36,712 bases of DNA from Gammaproteobacteria bacterium (GCA_016927175.1 JAFGNC010000242.1:1-36712); one strand, 5' to 3'. Positions 24,254 to 32,940 are shown, counted from the stretch's first letter. Numbers and translations: made by a program. The notes: generated by a model not told the origin, from the letters alone.

Positions 24254-25333
24254 CTACCGCGCCGGCCCGCCCCGAGCCGCGCGCGCTTCTTCCGCCCGGG
24301 CATCGCGAAGAATATCGAACATCGCGTAGTTACTCTCGTGACACGCGTACTCGAAGAAGCCGTAGTCGTCGTCGCGCTTTAGCGGGAAACTCATCGTCCA
24401 TGGCCTCGTCCAGGTCTGCGGGTCGTCGATCGTGAGCTCGTAGCGGATCGTGTCCTCGTCGATCCGCGTCAGCCTCTCCGTGATGGTCAGCTGCTCGCTG
24501 TGGCGCGGACCGCCGCCGTTGAGGCCGACGCCGGTGCGATCGGTCAGATTCCTCGTCTCGATCACGAGCGTATCGCCGTCCCACCTGCCGCGGGAATCGC
24601 CCATCCACATCCTGATGTCCGGGCTCACGTGCGGCCGCCCGTCGAGCGGAATCACGCGCGTCTCGTGGATCATCTCGTTGCGAATCGCCACGTACCCCGG
24701 CGCCTGCACGATCTCGTTGCCGCTGTTGTAGATCACCGGCAGGATCGAACCCGCGACACCGCGCGTGATGCAGCGCTCGTAGAGGCTGCGGTCGGTGTAG
24801 GAATCGGCCGGGCCGCGGCCCTCGCGATCCCTGCGCAACTGCTGCTGGCGGCGCTCGGCTGCCTCCGTCAGCGGAGGCATCCGCCCGTTCGGCGGATCGA
24901 CGATCAGCGATGCCTGGCGCTGAAGCTCGCCCCGCTCGAGCCAGTGCGGCGGCGTCGACACCGGGCCGCCGATCGCTTCCCGACGCGTTTCACCGGCACG
25001 TTCGGGATCGAAGTCGGCGGGATCGAGCTCCGACTGCGCCCGGAACTTTGCCTGTCGCTCGGCCAACTCCTCGTCCGTAAGCCAATTTCTGATGCCGAAG
25101 CGCTCGGGCCGCTGCATCGGCACGCCGACCGTCGCGGTGCCCGGCCACGTGCCCTGCAGGTCGGGGTCGCCCCAGGGCGTGCGCGGCGGCGTGTAACCGA
25201 CGTCCGGCTCCGGCTGCGCCGATGCCGCGGACGCGAGCATGCACAAGGCGGCGAGTCCCGCGAGGCGGCTCGAGCGCGCCGCGGGGCCTGCGAGCGGGGA
25301 ACCGGCCGCACAGACACGGGGCGAGCGCTTCAT
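24254..25333 (-). CDS. Exported protein of uncharacterised WDGDTLVIE family (copy 1)
   Basis: A 359-residue precursor with a Sec signal peptide (about 1-40, ending ASAASAQ). It has YTPPRTPWGDPDLQGTW near the mature start, RWDGDTLVIETRNLTDRTG in the middle (about 250-270), EQLTITERLTRIDEDTIRYE, TWTRPWTMSFPL, and a final YGFFEYACHE. The same order of motifs occurs in the proteins at 26142 and 29289, showing one paralogous family. It is probably beta-rich and periplasmic; no catalytic site is recognised. AAGGAG is 7 nt before the ATG. It is 23 nt downstream of the class II cytochrome and 30 nt upstream of mrpE. Confidence 0.85.
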   Translation of the reverse strand: MKRSPRVCAAGSPLAGPAARSSRLAGLAALCMLASAASAQPEPDVGYTPPRTPWGDPDLQGTWPGTATVGVPMQRPERFGIRNWLTDEELAERQAKFRAQSELDPADFDPERAGETRREAIGGPVSTPPHWLERGELQRQASLIVDPPNGRMPPLTEAAERRQQQLRRDREGRGPADSYTDRSLYERCITRGVAGSILPVIYNSGNEIVQAPGYVAIRNEMIHETRVIPLDGRPHVSPDIRMWMGDSRGRWDGDTLVIETRNLTDRTGVGLNGGGPRHSEQLTITERLTRIDEDTIRYELTIDDPQTWTRPWTMSFPLKRDDDYGFFEYACHESNYAMFDILRDARAEEARAARGGPAR

Positions 25334-25356
25334 GGCTCTTCTCCTTGCGGCGTCGC

Positions 25357-25821
25357 CTAATCGACGACGTCCACGACGTACCGGTTATGGCAGTCGAGGC
25401 AAACGTTGTATACGCGTTCGCCGACCTCGAGGACGGCATCCGGGTCCTGCGCCTCGGCCGCCGCCGCCGCATCGATGCCGACGTCTACCATAGCCTCCGC
25501 CATTCGCATCCATTCGCCGTCGTCCACCGCTCGCGGCGACATCATCAGCAGGTTGCCGGACTCCGCCAGCGTTATCGCGGCCCCCCATACGGCTTCCCAC
25601 TCCTCGTCCGTCTCCGGAAAGTTCTCGGTCTCCCCGCTTTCGTCGACGACGATCGATACGGCGTCCCAGTAGACCTCGGCAGCGGGCGTCAGCACACCGT
25701 CCATCAGCTGGTCGATGTTCGCGACCGGTTTGAACGGCGGCGCCGCCGTATTCTGCACGGCGCAGCCGGCGAGAACGGCTGCGGCCAGCGCGGCTCCGCA
25801 GGTGACGTGCACTCGTCGCAT
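25357..25821 (-). CDS. Class II-like cytochrome c lipoprotein
   Basis: The 154-residue protein has a lipobox (LAAAVLAGC, Cys at about 20), so it is probably anchored to a membrane from the periplasmic side. The body is mostly acidic and helical. A single heme motif CLDCH lies close to the C-terminus (about 142-146), the arrangement of class II (cytochrome c' type) proteins. AAGGA is 5 nt before the ATG. It is likely an electron carrier. It shares its strand with the family gene after it; the quinoprotein gene is 1.3 kb away, so a role as its acceptor is only a suggestion. Confidence 0.85.
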   Translation of the reverse strand: MRRVHVTCGAALAAAVLAGCAVQNTAAPPFKPVANIDQLMDGVLTPAAEVYWDAVSIVVDESGETENFPETDEEWEAVWGAAITLAESGNLLMMSPRAVDDGEWMRMAEAMVDVGIDAAAAAEAQDPDAVLEVGERVYNVCLDCHNRYVVDVVD

Positions 25822-25911
25822 GGCAATCCTTTACGGTTCGAGTTCGGCGGCGCGAGCTGGATTCATTGTACGTCACCCGCACACGCGGCGCCTGCGCATC
25901 GTCCCGTGGTC

Positions 25912-25990
25912 GGAAGCACTTCCACGTTTGACACATGCGTCGGCTTCCAATAGAAACGGAATGAGGTGCTTGCCGGAAGTGCTCTTCCGG
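25912..25990. repeat. Pair of similar palindromes flanking a promoter
   Basis: GGAAG-CA-CTTCC (25912-25923) lies just before the -35 box, and CCGGAAG-TGCT-CTTCCGG (25973-25990) lies after the -10 box. The reverse complement of the second contains GGAAGAGCACTTCC, close to the first. Such paired palindromes around a promoter could be operators of a dimeric regulator. The 25822-26141 intergenic region (320 nt) holds otherwise only the promoter at 25928 and the cytochrome ribosome site. Confidence 0.4.
25928..25956 (+). promoter_or_regulatory. Sigma-70 promoter for the exported protein gene at 26142
   Basis: A perfect TTGACA (25928-25933), 17-nt spacer, and TAGAAA (25951-25956, four of six). This is the best promoter match in the window. 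It would give a leader of about 180 nt before the ATG at 26142. Confidence 0.65.
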
Positions 25991-26141
25991 GCCCGACCGC
26001 CAGCCTACGTGCACGGCGGTGTCGAGGACACGCCGGGACGGATACCGATGCCGTCGACTCGGCGCGGCGCCCCCGCGCCGGCCGCACGTTTCCGGCGGCG
26101 CAGAGGATCACGGCGCGCGGCGCCGCATGAGGAGCTGGCAG

Positions 26142-26963
26142 ATGCACAAATCGTGGAGTGTCCGCCTTCCGGCGGCTCTGGCTGCGACGCTGGCGCTCGC
26201 CGGCCTCGGCGCCGCTTCGACATCCGCCGTTGCGCAAGTCGACCAGAGCGAACGTATCGACGGCAAGCCGAACCTGAACGGCCTGTGGCAGGCAGTGAAC
26301 ACCGCGCACTGGAACCTGGAAGCGCATTCCGCCGAGCCGCTGCCCGACTTCTGGGAGCTCGGAGCCATCGTCGCGATACCGGCCGGGCAGAGCGTCGTCG
26401 TCGGCGAGACGATCCCGTACCTGCCCGATGCCCTGCAGCGGCGCAACGACAACCGCGAGTCGTGGCCGGCATCCGACCCGGAGGCGAAGTGCTATCTGCC
26501 GGGTATCCCGCGCGCAACGTACATGCCCTACCCGTTCCAGATCATCCAGGGGCAGAAGGACATCCTGTTCGCGTACGAGTACGCGAGCGCCAACCGGATC
26601 GTTCGCATGAGCGAGCACGAAGAGCCGCCGGTCGACAGCTGGATGGGATGGTCCAACGGCCACTGGGACGGAGATACCCTGGTCATCGAGGTCACGGGCC
26701 ATAACGGTCAGACCTGGTTCGACCGCGCGGGCAACCACCACGGCAACATGCTGAAGGTCACCGAGCGCTACACGAAGATGTCGGACCACATCCTCGATTA
26801 CGAGGCGACGATCGAGGATCCGGAGACGTTTTCGCGGCCCTGGCAGATCCGAATGCCGCTCTACCGTCGGGTCGAGCCGAATGCGCAACTGCTCGAGTTC
26901 AAGTGCGTGGAGTTCTCCGAGGAACTGCTCTACGGAGAGCTGACGAAGAAGGAACAGGACTGA
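26142..26963 (+). CDS. Exported protein of uncharacterised WDGDTLVIE family (copy 2)
   Basis: A 273-residue precursor with a Sec signal peptide (about 1-32, ending TSAVAQ). The mature part contains CYLPGIPRATYMPYPFQIIQ, GHWDGDTLVIEVTGHNGQTW, HGNMLKVTERYTKMSDHILD, PETFSRPWQIRMPLYR and LEFKCVEFSEELLYGEL. These match, in order, motifs in the proteins at 24254 and 29289. The start at 26142 is chosen because GAGGAG lies 7 nt upstream; an ATG at 26127 is also possible. Transcribed on the plus strand from its own strong promoter, opposite to the other members. Role unknown; repeated association with quinoprotein genes suggests a periplasmic partner or binding protein (inference). Confidence 0.85.
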   Translation: MHKSWSVRLPAALAATLALAGLGAASTSAVAQVDQSERIDGKPNLNGLWQAVNTAHWNLEAHSAEPLPDFWELGAIVAIPAGQSVVVGETIPYLPDALQRRNDNRESWPASDPEAKCYLPGIPRATYMPYPFQIIQGQKDILFAYEYASANRIVRMSEHEEPPVDSWMGWSNGHWDGDTLVIEVTGHNGQTWFDRAGNHHGNMLKVTERYTKMSDHILDYEATIEDPETFSRPWQIRMPLYRRVEPNAQLLEFKCVEFSEELLYGELTKKEQD

Positions 26964-27072
26964 CCAAGCGCCGCGGCGCGGCGGGCGGGCGAGGCTACGA
27001 CCGGCCGTGCGAACGCTGCGGAAGAGCGCAGCGGACGCGGCCGCAAGAGAAACCTGGAACCGCGCGCCTCCG

Positions 27073-28791
27073 CTACGGCAGAGCGAATACGTGAATTGCC
27101 GAGCCGCCTTCGTCCGGCGGCAGCTCCGGCGTCAGCCGCCGGGACGACATGGCCGCCAGTGACGGCCCGGTCGTCACCGCCACGTACTGTCTGCCGTCGA
27201 CGCTGAACGATACCGGATAGCCGCTGACCGGCGATCCGAGGTTCGTCTCCCACAGCACTTCGCCGGTTTCGTCGTCGAACGCGCGGAACCCGCCGGCGAC
27301 GTCGCCGCCGAACACGAGCCCGCCGCCGGTCGCGACCAGCGACATCGTGCCGACCCGCTGCTCGTGCTTCCAGCGCGTCTCGCCCGTGTCGGTCGCGATA
27401 GCCCAGACCGTGCCGACACCATCCTCGCCCGGCGCGAGAATCACTTCCGTGCTGAACCCGTACACGAGCGACGGATCGCGCTCGCCCGTCTGCGTCGTCG
27501 CGTGCATGCACAGATTCTGCAGCGGGAAGTACATCGCGCCGGTTCGCGGGCTGTAGGCGCCCGCCGGCCAGTTCTTCCCGCCGTTCGTGCTCGGGCAGAC
27601 GGTCAGCGTCTGATCGGCGGCCGTGAAGACCATGTCCGGGTTGACCACCGCCTCGCCCGTGGCGCCGTCGATCCGCTCGACGACGTTCTGCGCAATGGTC
27701 GGAGTCGCCCACAGGAACTCGCCGGTCTCGCGATCGAGCGTATAGACGATGCCGGTCTTGCCGGGTATCCCCGTGATCACCTTACGCCGCTCGCCGGGCT
27801 CGACAGCGGGGTTGATCCACGCCACCGACTCGGGATCGGGGGCGACCGCCGTATCGAGCAGGATGCGCTCGAACGGATGATCGAGATCCCAGTGGTCGAC
27901 GACGTGCTGATAATGCCAGACGATCTCACCGGTATCGGCGTCGAGCGCGAGCGTCGAGTTGTGATACAGGTGCTTGGCGTCGTTGCCGCCGAGGATGAAC
28001 TTCGGCGCCGGGATCGTGACCGACGTGCCGACGTAGATCAGCCCGAGCTCCGGGTCGTAGCTCGGCACCATCCACGTCCCGACGTGCCAGCGCTGCTCGA
28101 GCGGCACGCCGCCCCATGTCTCGTCGCCGGGCTCGCCCGGCCGCGGAATCGTCCGCGTCCGCCAAAGCTCGCGGCCCGTCTTCGCGTCATGCGCCGTCAC
28201 GACGCAGGCCTCGTGGGTGGCGTCCGGCTGGCCCTGGCGCCCAGTGATGATCTTCCCGTCCGCGACGATGGGGCCCGATGTCGCCCGCGCCCGCGCATTC
28301 GGCTCGTGAACGGGTGTCTCCCAGACCAGCGCTCCCGTCTCGACGTCGAGAGCGTAGATCCGGTTGTCGGAGCTCGCGTTTACGATCGTGTCGCCCCAGA
28401 TCGCGAGGTTCCGGTTCGTGCCGCCGCGGAAATCCTCGGGAAACTCGCGCCGATACTCCCACAGCGGCTCGCCGGAGTCGGCGCGGAACGCCTGGATGTA
28501 ATCGCTGTTGTTCGGCACGAACATGACGCCGTCGTGCACGAGCGGCGTCGCTTCCTGGATGCCCGGCCCCATCGGCTGCGTCCAGACCCGCTCCAGGCGC
28601 CCGACGTTGCCGCGGTCGACCTGATCGAGCGGGCTGTACCCCCACCCGTTCAGCGTCCGCCGCCACATCAGCCAGTCGCCGGGATCGGGGTTCTTCAGCA
28701 TGTCGTCCGTGACCGGCCGGATCTCTACCCCGTCCCCGACGGCAACTCCCGCCGCCGCCATCAATACGCCGAACGCGAGCACACGCTTCAT
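27073..28791 (-). CDS. PQQ-dependent alcohol dehydrogenase-like quinoprotein, divergent
   Basis: A 572-residue periplasmic eight-bladed propeller of the methanol/ethanol dehydrogenase superfamily, with a signal peptide (MKRVLAFGVLMAAAGVAVG). Repeated tryptophan-docking elements are seen, such as ALDVETGALVWETP, AHDAKTGRELWRT, ALDADTGEIVWHYQ, TLDRETGEFLWATP and AFDDETGEVLWETN. The segment WDLD (301-304) fits the catalytic Asp302, with Asp304 two residues on as in lanthanide-dependent enzymes. The usual vicinal Cys-Cys is absent (DFRGGTNRN, about 120-128), and the GTGNP-type Asn ligand motif is GTSVTIPAP. Substrate is unknown. Electrons would pass to a c-type cytochrome. It is the third gene after 29289 and 28890 on the minus strand. 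Confidence 0.85.
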   Translation of the reverse strand: MKRVLAFGVLMAAAGVAVGDGVEIRPVTDDMLKNPDPGDWLMWRRTLNGWGYSPLDQVDRGNVGRLERVWTQPMGPGIQEATPLVHDGVMFVPNNSDYIQAFRADSGEPLWEYRREFPEDFRGGTNRNLAIWGDTIVNASSDNRIYALDVETGALVWETPVHEPNARARATSGPIVADGKIITGRQGQPDATHEACVVTAHDAKTGRELWRTRTIPRPGEPGDETWGGVPLEQRWHVGTWMVPSYDPELGLIYVGTSVTIPAPKFILGGNDAKHLYHNSTLALDADTGEIVWHYQHVVDHWDLDHPFERILLDTAVAPDPESVAWINPAVEPGERRKVITGIPGKTGIVYTLDRETGEFLWATPTIAQNVVERIDGATGEAVVNPDMVFTAADQTLTVCPSTNGGKNWPAGAYSPRTGAMYFPLQNLCMHATTQTGERDPSLVYGFSTEVILAPGEDGVGTVWAIATDTGETRWKHEQRVGTMSLVATGGGLVFGGDVAGGFRAFDDETGEVLWETNLGSPVSGYPVSFSVDGRQYVAVTTGPSLAAMSSRRLTPELPPDEGGSAIHVFALP

Positions 28792-28889
28792 GGGACCCCC
28801 GTCATTGGTTAGGACTTCTTATCCGTGACACGCGCGACGCGGATGTGCGCGTCGTCATTGTCTGCCCGCACGAGACCCCGCTCGGCGAA

Positions 28890-29264
28890 TCAATTCAGAA
28901 CCTGATACCGCTGCCCGTCCTCGGTAATGATCGTCTTCAGGAAATACGCGTCCGGATCGTCCTTCCGCGGCGACCCGACCACCTTGATCCGCTGCCCCGG
29001 CTGTATGACCGCCGGATCGAATCCCATGCGCACCAGCATGTTCGCGGGCGCACCTTCCACGAAGTTGATGATCTTCTCCTCGCCGTCGACCTCCGCCTTC
29101 AGCGTCATGGCCATGTGCGGATTGCGGAACTTCAGCGTCTCGACGATGCCCTCGAACTCGACGCTCGTCTGCATATCGTAGATCGCAAACGAATGGTGCG
29201 CCGACGCTCCGGCGGACACGGCCAGCATTGCGGCGGCCAGCGAGACGAAAAGCGGTTTTCTCAT
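28890..29264 (-). CDS. Exported DUF6152 family protein
   Basis: The 124-residue precursor has a signal peptide (MRKPLFVSLAAAMLAVSAGASA) followed immediately by HHSFAIYD, the mark of DUF6152. VEFEGIVETLKFRNPHMAMTL and GQRIKVVGSPRKDDPDAYFL follow, suggesting a small beta-barrel (OB-like). The His pair at the mature N-terminus could bind a metal. It is 24 nt after the 29289 gene and 98 nt before the quinoprotein gene, so the three form a likely operon. Function unknown. Confidence 0.85.
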   Translation of the reverse strand: MRKPLFVSLAAAMLAVSAGASAHHSFAIYDMQTSVEFEGIVETLKFRNPHMAMTLKAEVDGEEKIINFVEGAPANMLVRMGFDPAVIQPGQRIKVVGSPRKDDPDAYFLKTIITEDGQRYQVLN

Positions 29265-29288
29265 GAGCTCGTTCCTCGGTGCGTGAAC

Positions 29289-30056
29289 TCAGCGGGATTC
29301 CGGCAACGCGTCCACGTCCGGCAAGGTCAGCCCGCGCTGCTGCAGGTATTCGTCCCACAGCGTATCGGTGCAGGTGTATTCCAGCATCTGAATGTCGGGC
29401 CGCAGCTCGGCCTCGGCCCGCAGATGCACAGGCTCCGTGTACAGCTTGGGATCGGTCAGCGTGATCTCGTCGACGAGGAAGGTCCGCGTTTCGCCGTCCA
29501 CCTCGCGCTCGACCTTCGACAGCCGCTCCATGACGTGCGCGTCCGACGTGGTCGCGAGACGCGACATGTACGGGTAAGCCTTCAGGCCGGTCGTCTCGAC
29601 GACCAGCGTGTCCCCCTCCCAGTGCGCCACGGAATACCCCATTGCCGAGGCCACCGGCGGCGCCGGCGGCGCCGACTCCTGCATGTAGATCTTTCGGTAC
29701 ATCCCGTAACCTTCCCAGTAGATCGTCACGTCCTGCGGACGGTGAATGATCTCGATCGGGAAAGGCGCGCCCCACGGCGCGCGAGGCATGCCGGGCCAGA
29801 TGCAGTATCGGCCGGGATCGTCGTCGATCTCGAACTGCGATTCGTATTCTTCTTTCAGGCGCTCGGCTTCATCCGTCCACGGCAACTGTTCCGGCGTCTG
29901 ACGGGCGCGGCCTGCCGGGAACCAGATACCGGAGAAATCCGGATGGGACCCGTCGACCGTCTGGGCCGCTCCCGGCACGGCCGCCGACAAACCGACCGCC
30001 GCGGCCGCAAACCCGATGATTCCGGACCGGCGAAGCTTCGCGCGAAGACTCGGCAT
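29289..30056 (-). CDS. Exported protein of uncharacterised WDGDTLVIE family (copy 3)
   Basis: The 255-residue precursor has a signal peptide (GIIGFAAAAVGLSAAVPGAAQ). Mature motifs are HPDFSGIWFPAGRARQ, YCIWPGMPRAPWGAPFPIEII, HWEGDTLVVETTGLKAYPY, a stretch ending VDEITLTDP, and a final IQMLEYTCTD. The GMPRAPWGAPFPIEII block aligns with GIPRATYMPYPFQII of the 26142 protein, showing common ancestry. GGGAG is 7 nt before the ATG. First gene of the minus-strand group with the DUF6152 and quinoprotein genes. Role unknown. Confidence 0.85.
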   Translation of the reverse strand: MPSLRAKLRRSGIIGFAAAAVGLSAAVPGAAQTVDGSHPDFSGIWFPAGRARQTPEQLPWTDEAERLKEEYESQFEIDDDPGRYCIWPGMPRAPWGAPFPIEIIHRPQDVTIYWEGYGMYRKIYMQESAPPAPPVASAMGYSVAHWEGDTLVVETTGLKAYPYMSRLATTSDAHVMERLSKVEREVDGETRTFLVDEITLTDPKLYTEPVHLRAEAELRPDIQMLEYTCTDTLWDEYLQQRGLTLPDVDALPESR

Positions 30057-30330
30057 TACTCAAACTCCCAAATGAATCAATGCGTCGCAGATCGTCCCGT
30101 CTGCCGTGCGGGTATCCTACCAGCAAAAAAGCGCCTGTCGCCGCGCGCACGCGGCACCTAATCAGAAGATTGGCAAAGGCGTTTCGCCGTCACCGCAGTG
30201 CGGCGGTACCCGCGGCGCCGGCCGCTCGCGCCAACGGCTCCCCGGAAGGCGGATGCGGCCGCGTGACTCGACCGCGTGAGCTCGACGGGAGGCTCGGCCG
30301 AACCGTCCCGGAACCGGATGCGCCGGCGCG
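30057..30330. other. Intergenic region between copy 3 and the BrkB gene
   Basis: No gene is seen in this 274-nt stretch. On the minus strand a GC-rich inverted region (GCCGCG/CGCGGC) is followed, after about 9 nt, by TTTTTT (30125-30130), a weak terminator-like pattern for the BrkB gene. Just downstream TAGGAT (on the minus strand near 30110) could be a -10 box for the 30056 operon, without a clear -35. Confidence 0.3.
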
Positions 30331-31308
30331 TCAGGCTCCCTCGTCCCGCCCCGGACTCTCGCCGATCGTGTCGGCGACGTGCGCGCGCCGCGAGCCGAGG
30401 GGCTTCGGCTTCCCGGTAGTCGTGTCGCGGCGGGTCTGATGCTCCATCTCGGCGTTGAGCTCTGCGCCGATCAGCACGAAGTAGGCGGAAAGCCAGAACC
30501 ACATCATCAGCACGGCCACGGCGGCGACCGAGCCGAAAGTCTCGTTGTAGCTTCCGAAGTTCGTCACGTACCACGAGAACAGCGCCGAGCCGATCAGCCA
30601 CAGGGCCGTCGCGACGGCCGCCCCCCAAAGGACCCAGCGCCACTGCGGGTGCGCGCGGGACGCCGCATAGCGGTACAGCAGCCCCAGTATCCCGACGCAG
30701 ACCAGTGCCAGCAGCGGCCAGCGGAGCCAGCGCGCCAGGCCCTCCGCAACGGCCGGCAGGCCCAGCGAGCCGATGATGGCCGGCAGCACGGCGATTGCCG
30801 CCAGTGCGATCAGCACGAACGCGAGCACCAGAAACGTCAGGAACAGCGCGGTCAGATTCAGCTTGAAGAAGCCCCGCTTCTCTTCCTCCTCGTAGACGAT
30901 GTTCAGCGCGGTCATCAGCGCCTTGACGCCCTTCGCCGCGCTCCACAGCGCGATCAGGATCCCGAGCAGGGCACCTATGCCGAGCGCGGTGCTGCCGCTC
31001 GAGACGACGCGCTGCAGCTGCTGATTCAGCAACGTGCGGGCCTGCTCCGGCATCACGGTCTCGAGCATCTGCATGTGCTGCTGAACGCTTTCGGGGCTGG
31101 CGAACAGCCCGTAGATCGCGACGAGCGCGCCGACCGCCGGAAACAGCGCGAACAGCGCATAGAACGCGGCGCCCGCCGCAACGATCGAAAGGTTGTCGCG
31201 GCCGACCTCCTGCTTGACCCGCAGCAGGATGTCCCGCCAGCCCGGGCGCGGGATCTCGCCCGGCCGCGCCGCCATGCGTCCGCGATCCGTGTCCGCCGTT
31301 TCCGCCAT
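30331..31308 (-). CDS. YihY/BrkB family integral membrane protein
   Basis: The 325-residue protein has six hydrophobic segments. The family opening is LSIVAAGAAFYALFALFPAVGALVAIYG (about 38-65), then ALGIGALLGILIALWSAAKG and a stretch ending MTALNIVYEEEEKR. The C-terminal pair of helices includes SALFSWYVTNFGSYNETFGSV and MMWFWLSAYFVLIGAELNAE, the family signature. The tail is polar. The start at 31308 has GGGAGG 5 nt upstream; the frame is open upstream without support. The family's role is unsettled (once called ribonuclease BN, later seen as an inner-membrane transporter-like protein). Confidence 0.9.
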   Translation of the reverse strand: MAETADTDRGRMAARPGEIPRPGWRDILLRVKQEVGRDNLSIVAAGAAFYALFALFPAVGALVAIYGLFASPESVQQHMQMLETVMPEQARTLLNQQLQRVVSSGSTALGIGALLGILIALWSAAKGVKALMTALNIVYEEEEKRGFFKLNLTALFLTFLVLAFVLIALAAIAVLPAIIGSLGLPAVAEGLARWLRWPLLALVCVGILGLLYRYAASRAHPQWRWVLWGAAVATALWLIGSALFSWYVTNFGSYNETFGSVAAVAVLMMWFWLSAYFVLIGAELNAEMEHQTRRDTTTGKPKPLGSRRAHVADTIGESPGRDEGA

Positions 31309-31484
31309 CCGAGCCTCCCGTCGCCACCGGCGCCATCCCGCCCCTCGTACGGCGCATCCAAGCAAGCGCCGTGCCAAACGAACCCGGCCGGGCGCTGCCG
31401 CGGCGCGCGCCCGCAGCGATCGTGGCACGAACTTCGCAGCGTCATGGCGCTCCCCCTAAACCCGCCCACCGCAGGAGAACCGCC

Positions 31485-32924
31485 ATGGTCAAACGAAGCC
31501 GTCTCGCCCTGCACGTGGCCGCCCTCGGTGTCGTCGCAGGGGCCGCCGTCGTTACCGCCAGCCACGCGCAGCGCGAGCGTGAAGGCGCGCCGCCGGAAGC
31601 CTCGCCCGCGCGCGGCGCGACCAGCTATGCCCCGGTCGCGCTCGAACGGCCGTTCGAGGAGGTTTACCAGGAAATGAGCGCGAACAAGGACGATCTCGTG
31701 CAGCGCCAGCAGCAGCTCCTTGAATCCCGCTACGACCTGTCGGATCGGCCGGTCGAAGGCGTGACGATGTCCGCCGGCAAGCCCGTGCAGGGCGGCGTAC
31801 GCGTCCGTCTGCCGGACGGCGTGACGTGGGAACAGCTCGCGTCCATGTCCCGCTCCGAGATCCGCGAGCAGGATCTGTTTCCGGAAGGATTCAAGCCCCT
31901 GCCGCATCCGTTCCACGAGGAAGGCGGCATGGTCTTTCCGGAGCATCACATCCAGGAGATCCTGGCGCAGGAGCAGCGGGACCTGAATCGATTCGACATC
32001 GACTACGATCTGCCCCAGCACCTGCTGGCAGAGTTTCCTCCGCCGATCTACCTGACGACCAGGCCGGAGCTCGGCGACGTGTCGCAGGGTCAGCTCGTGA
32101 CGACCCAGAACTACTATCGGCTGTTCAACGGAATACTGAATCCGAAGCAGCTCGAAGGTCTGCGGTTGCTCGTCTCGCAGTTCCCGCAGCAGCAGTTCAA
32201 TCTGACCGACGATCGCCGCAGCGAGCGCCCGCACCTGGGCGTCAGCTGCTTCGATTGCCACGCGAACGGGCACACGAATGCCGCCACCCATCTGGTCGGC
32301 GATATCCGTCCGCAGGAAGTGCGTCGGCGCATCGACACTCCGACGCTGCGCGGCGTCAATCAACAGCGCCTGTTCGGCTCGCAGCGCGCGCTTCGGACCG
32401 TGGAGGACTTCACGGAGTTCGAGCAGCGAGCGGCGTACTTCGACGGGGACATCGTCATTGCGCAGAAAAAGGGCGTGAACTTCCTCGAGCGCGGCAGCGA
32501 GGTCCACGCGATGGCGGAGTTCCAGGAGATACTGGACTTTCCGCCAGCCCCGAAGCTCAACGCTTTCAGTGAGCTCGATCCCGAGCTCGCTACCGAAGAG
32601 GAACTACGCGGCGAGCAGGTCTTCTTCGGAAAGGGCCGCTGCGCGGAGTGCCACCCGCCCCCGATCTTCAGCGACAACTTCATGCACGATCTGAAGACGG
32701 AGACCTTCTACAACGAAGACGAGATCGTGAACGGGCGCAAGATGTCGGACGGCGGCGCGACGAAGTCGTTCCCGCTGCGCGGCATCAAGGACAGCCCGCC
32801 GTATCTGCACGACGGCAGGCTGCTGACGCTGGACGACACGGTCGAGTTTTTCAACCTCGTGCTCGGTCTCGAGCTGACCGCCGAGGAGAAGAGCGACCTG
32901 CTCCGTTACCTCTACACGCTGTAG
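31485..32924 (+). CDS. Di-heme cytochrome c peroxidase/MauG-like protein, N-terminally extended
   Basis: A 479-residue exported protein with a signal peptide (about 1-29, ending TASHAQ). Two heme motifs are CFDCH (255-259) and CAECH (386-390), about 130 residues apart as in bacterial CCP and MauG. The ending SFPLRGIKDSPPYLHDGRLLTLDDTVEFFN is typical of the family. Residues 30-245 are an extension without heme motif, with FPEHHIQEIL and NYYRLFNGIL, so the protein is longer than the usual 330-350. A family reaction would be peroxide reduction or protein oxidation in the periplasm. GGAG is 7 nt before the ATG. Divergent from the BrkB gene. Confidence 0.88.
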   Translation: MVKRSRLALHVAALGVVAGAAVVTASHAQREREGAPPEASPARGATSYAPVALERPFEEVYQEMSANKDDLVQRQQQLLESRYDLSDRPVEGVTMSAGKPVQGGVRVRLPDGVTWEQLASMSRSEIREQDLFPEGFKPLPHPFHEEGGMVFPEHHIQEILAQEQRDLNRFDIDYDLPQHLLAEFPPPIYLTTRPELGDVSQGQLVTTQNYYRLFNGILNPKQLEGLRLLVSQFPQQQFNLTDDRRSERPHLGVSCFDCHANGHTNAATHLVGDIRPQEVRRRIDTPTLRGVNQQRLFGSQRALRTVEDFTEFEQRAAYFDGDIVIAQKKGVNFLERGSEVHAMAEFQEILDFPPAPKLNAFSELDPELATEEELRGEQVFFGKGRCAECHPPPIFSDNFMHDLKTETFYNEDEIVNGRKMSDGGATKSFPLRGIKDSPPYLHDGRLLTLDDTVEFFNLVLGLELTAEEKSDLLRYLYTL

Positions 32925-32940
32925 CCGCGCTTCGATCGCT

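Noticed and set aside
29869..30439. Short open frames around the gap before the BrkB gene
   Set aside because: They overlap confident genes on the other frame or strand and have no ribosome sites.
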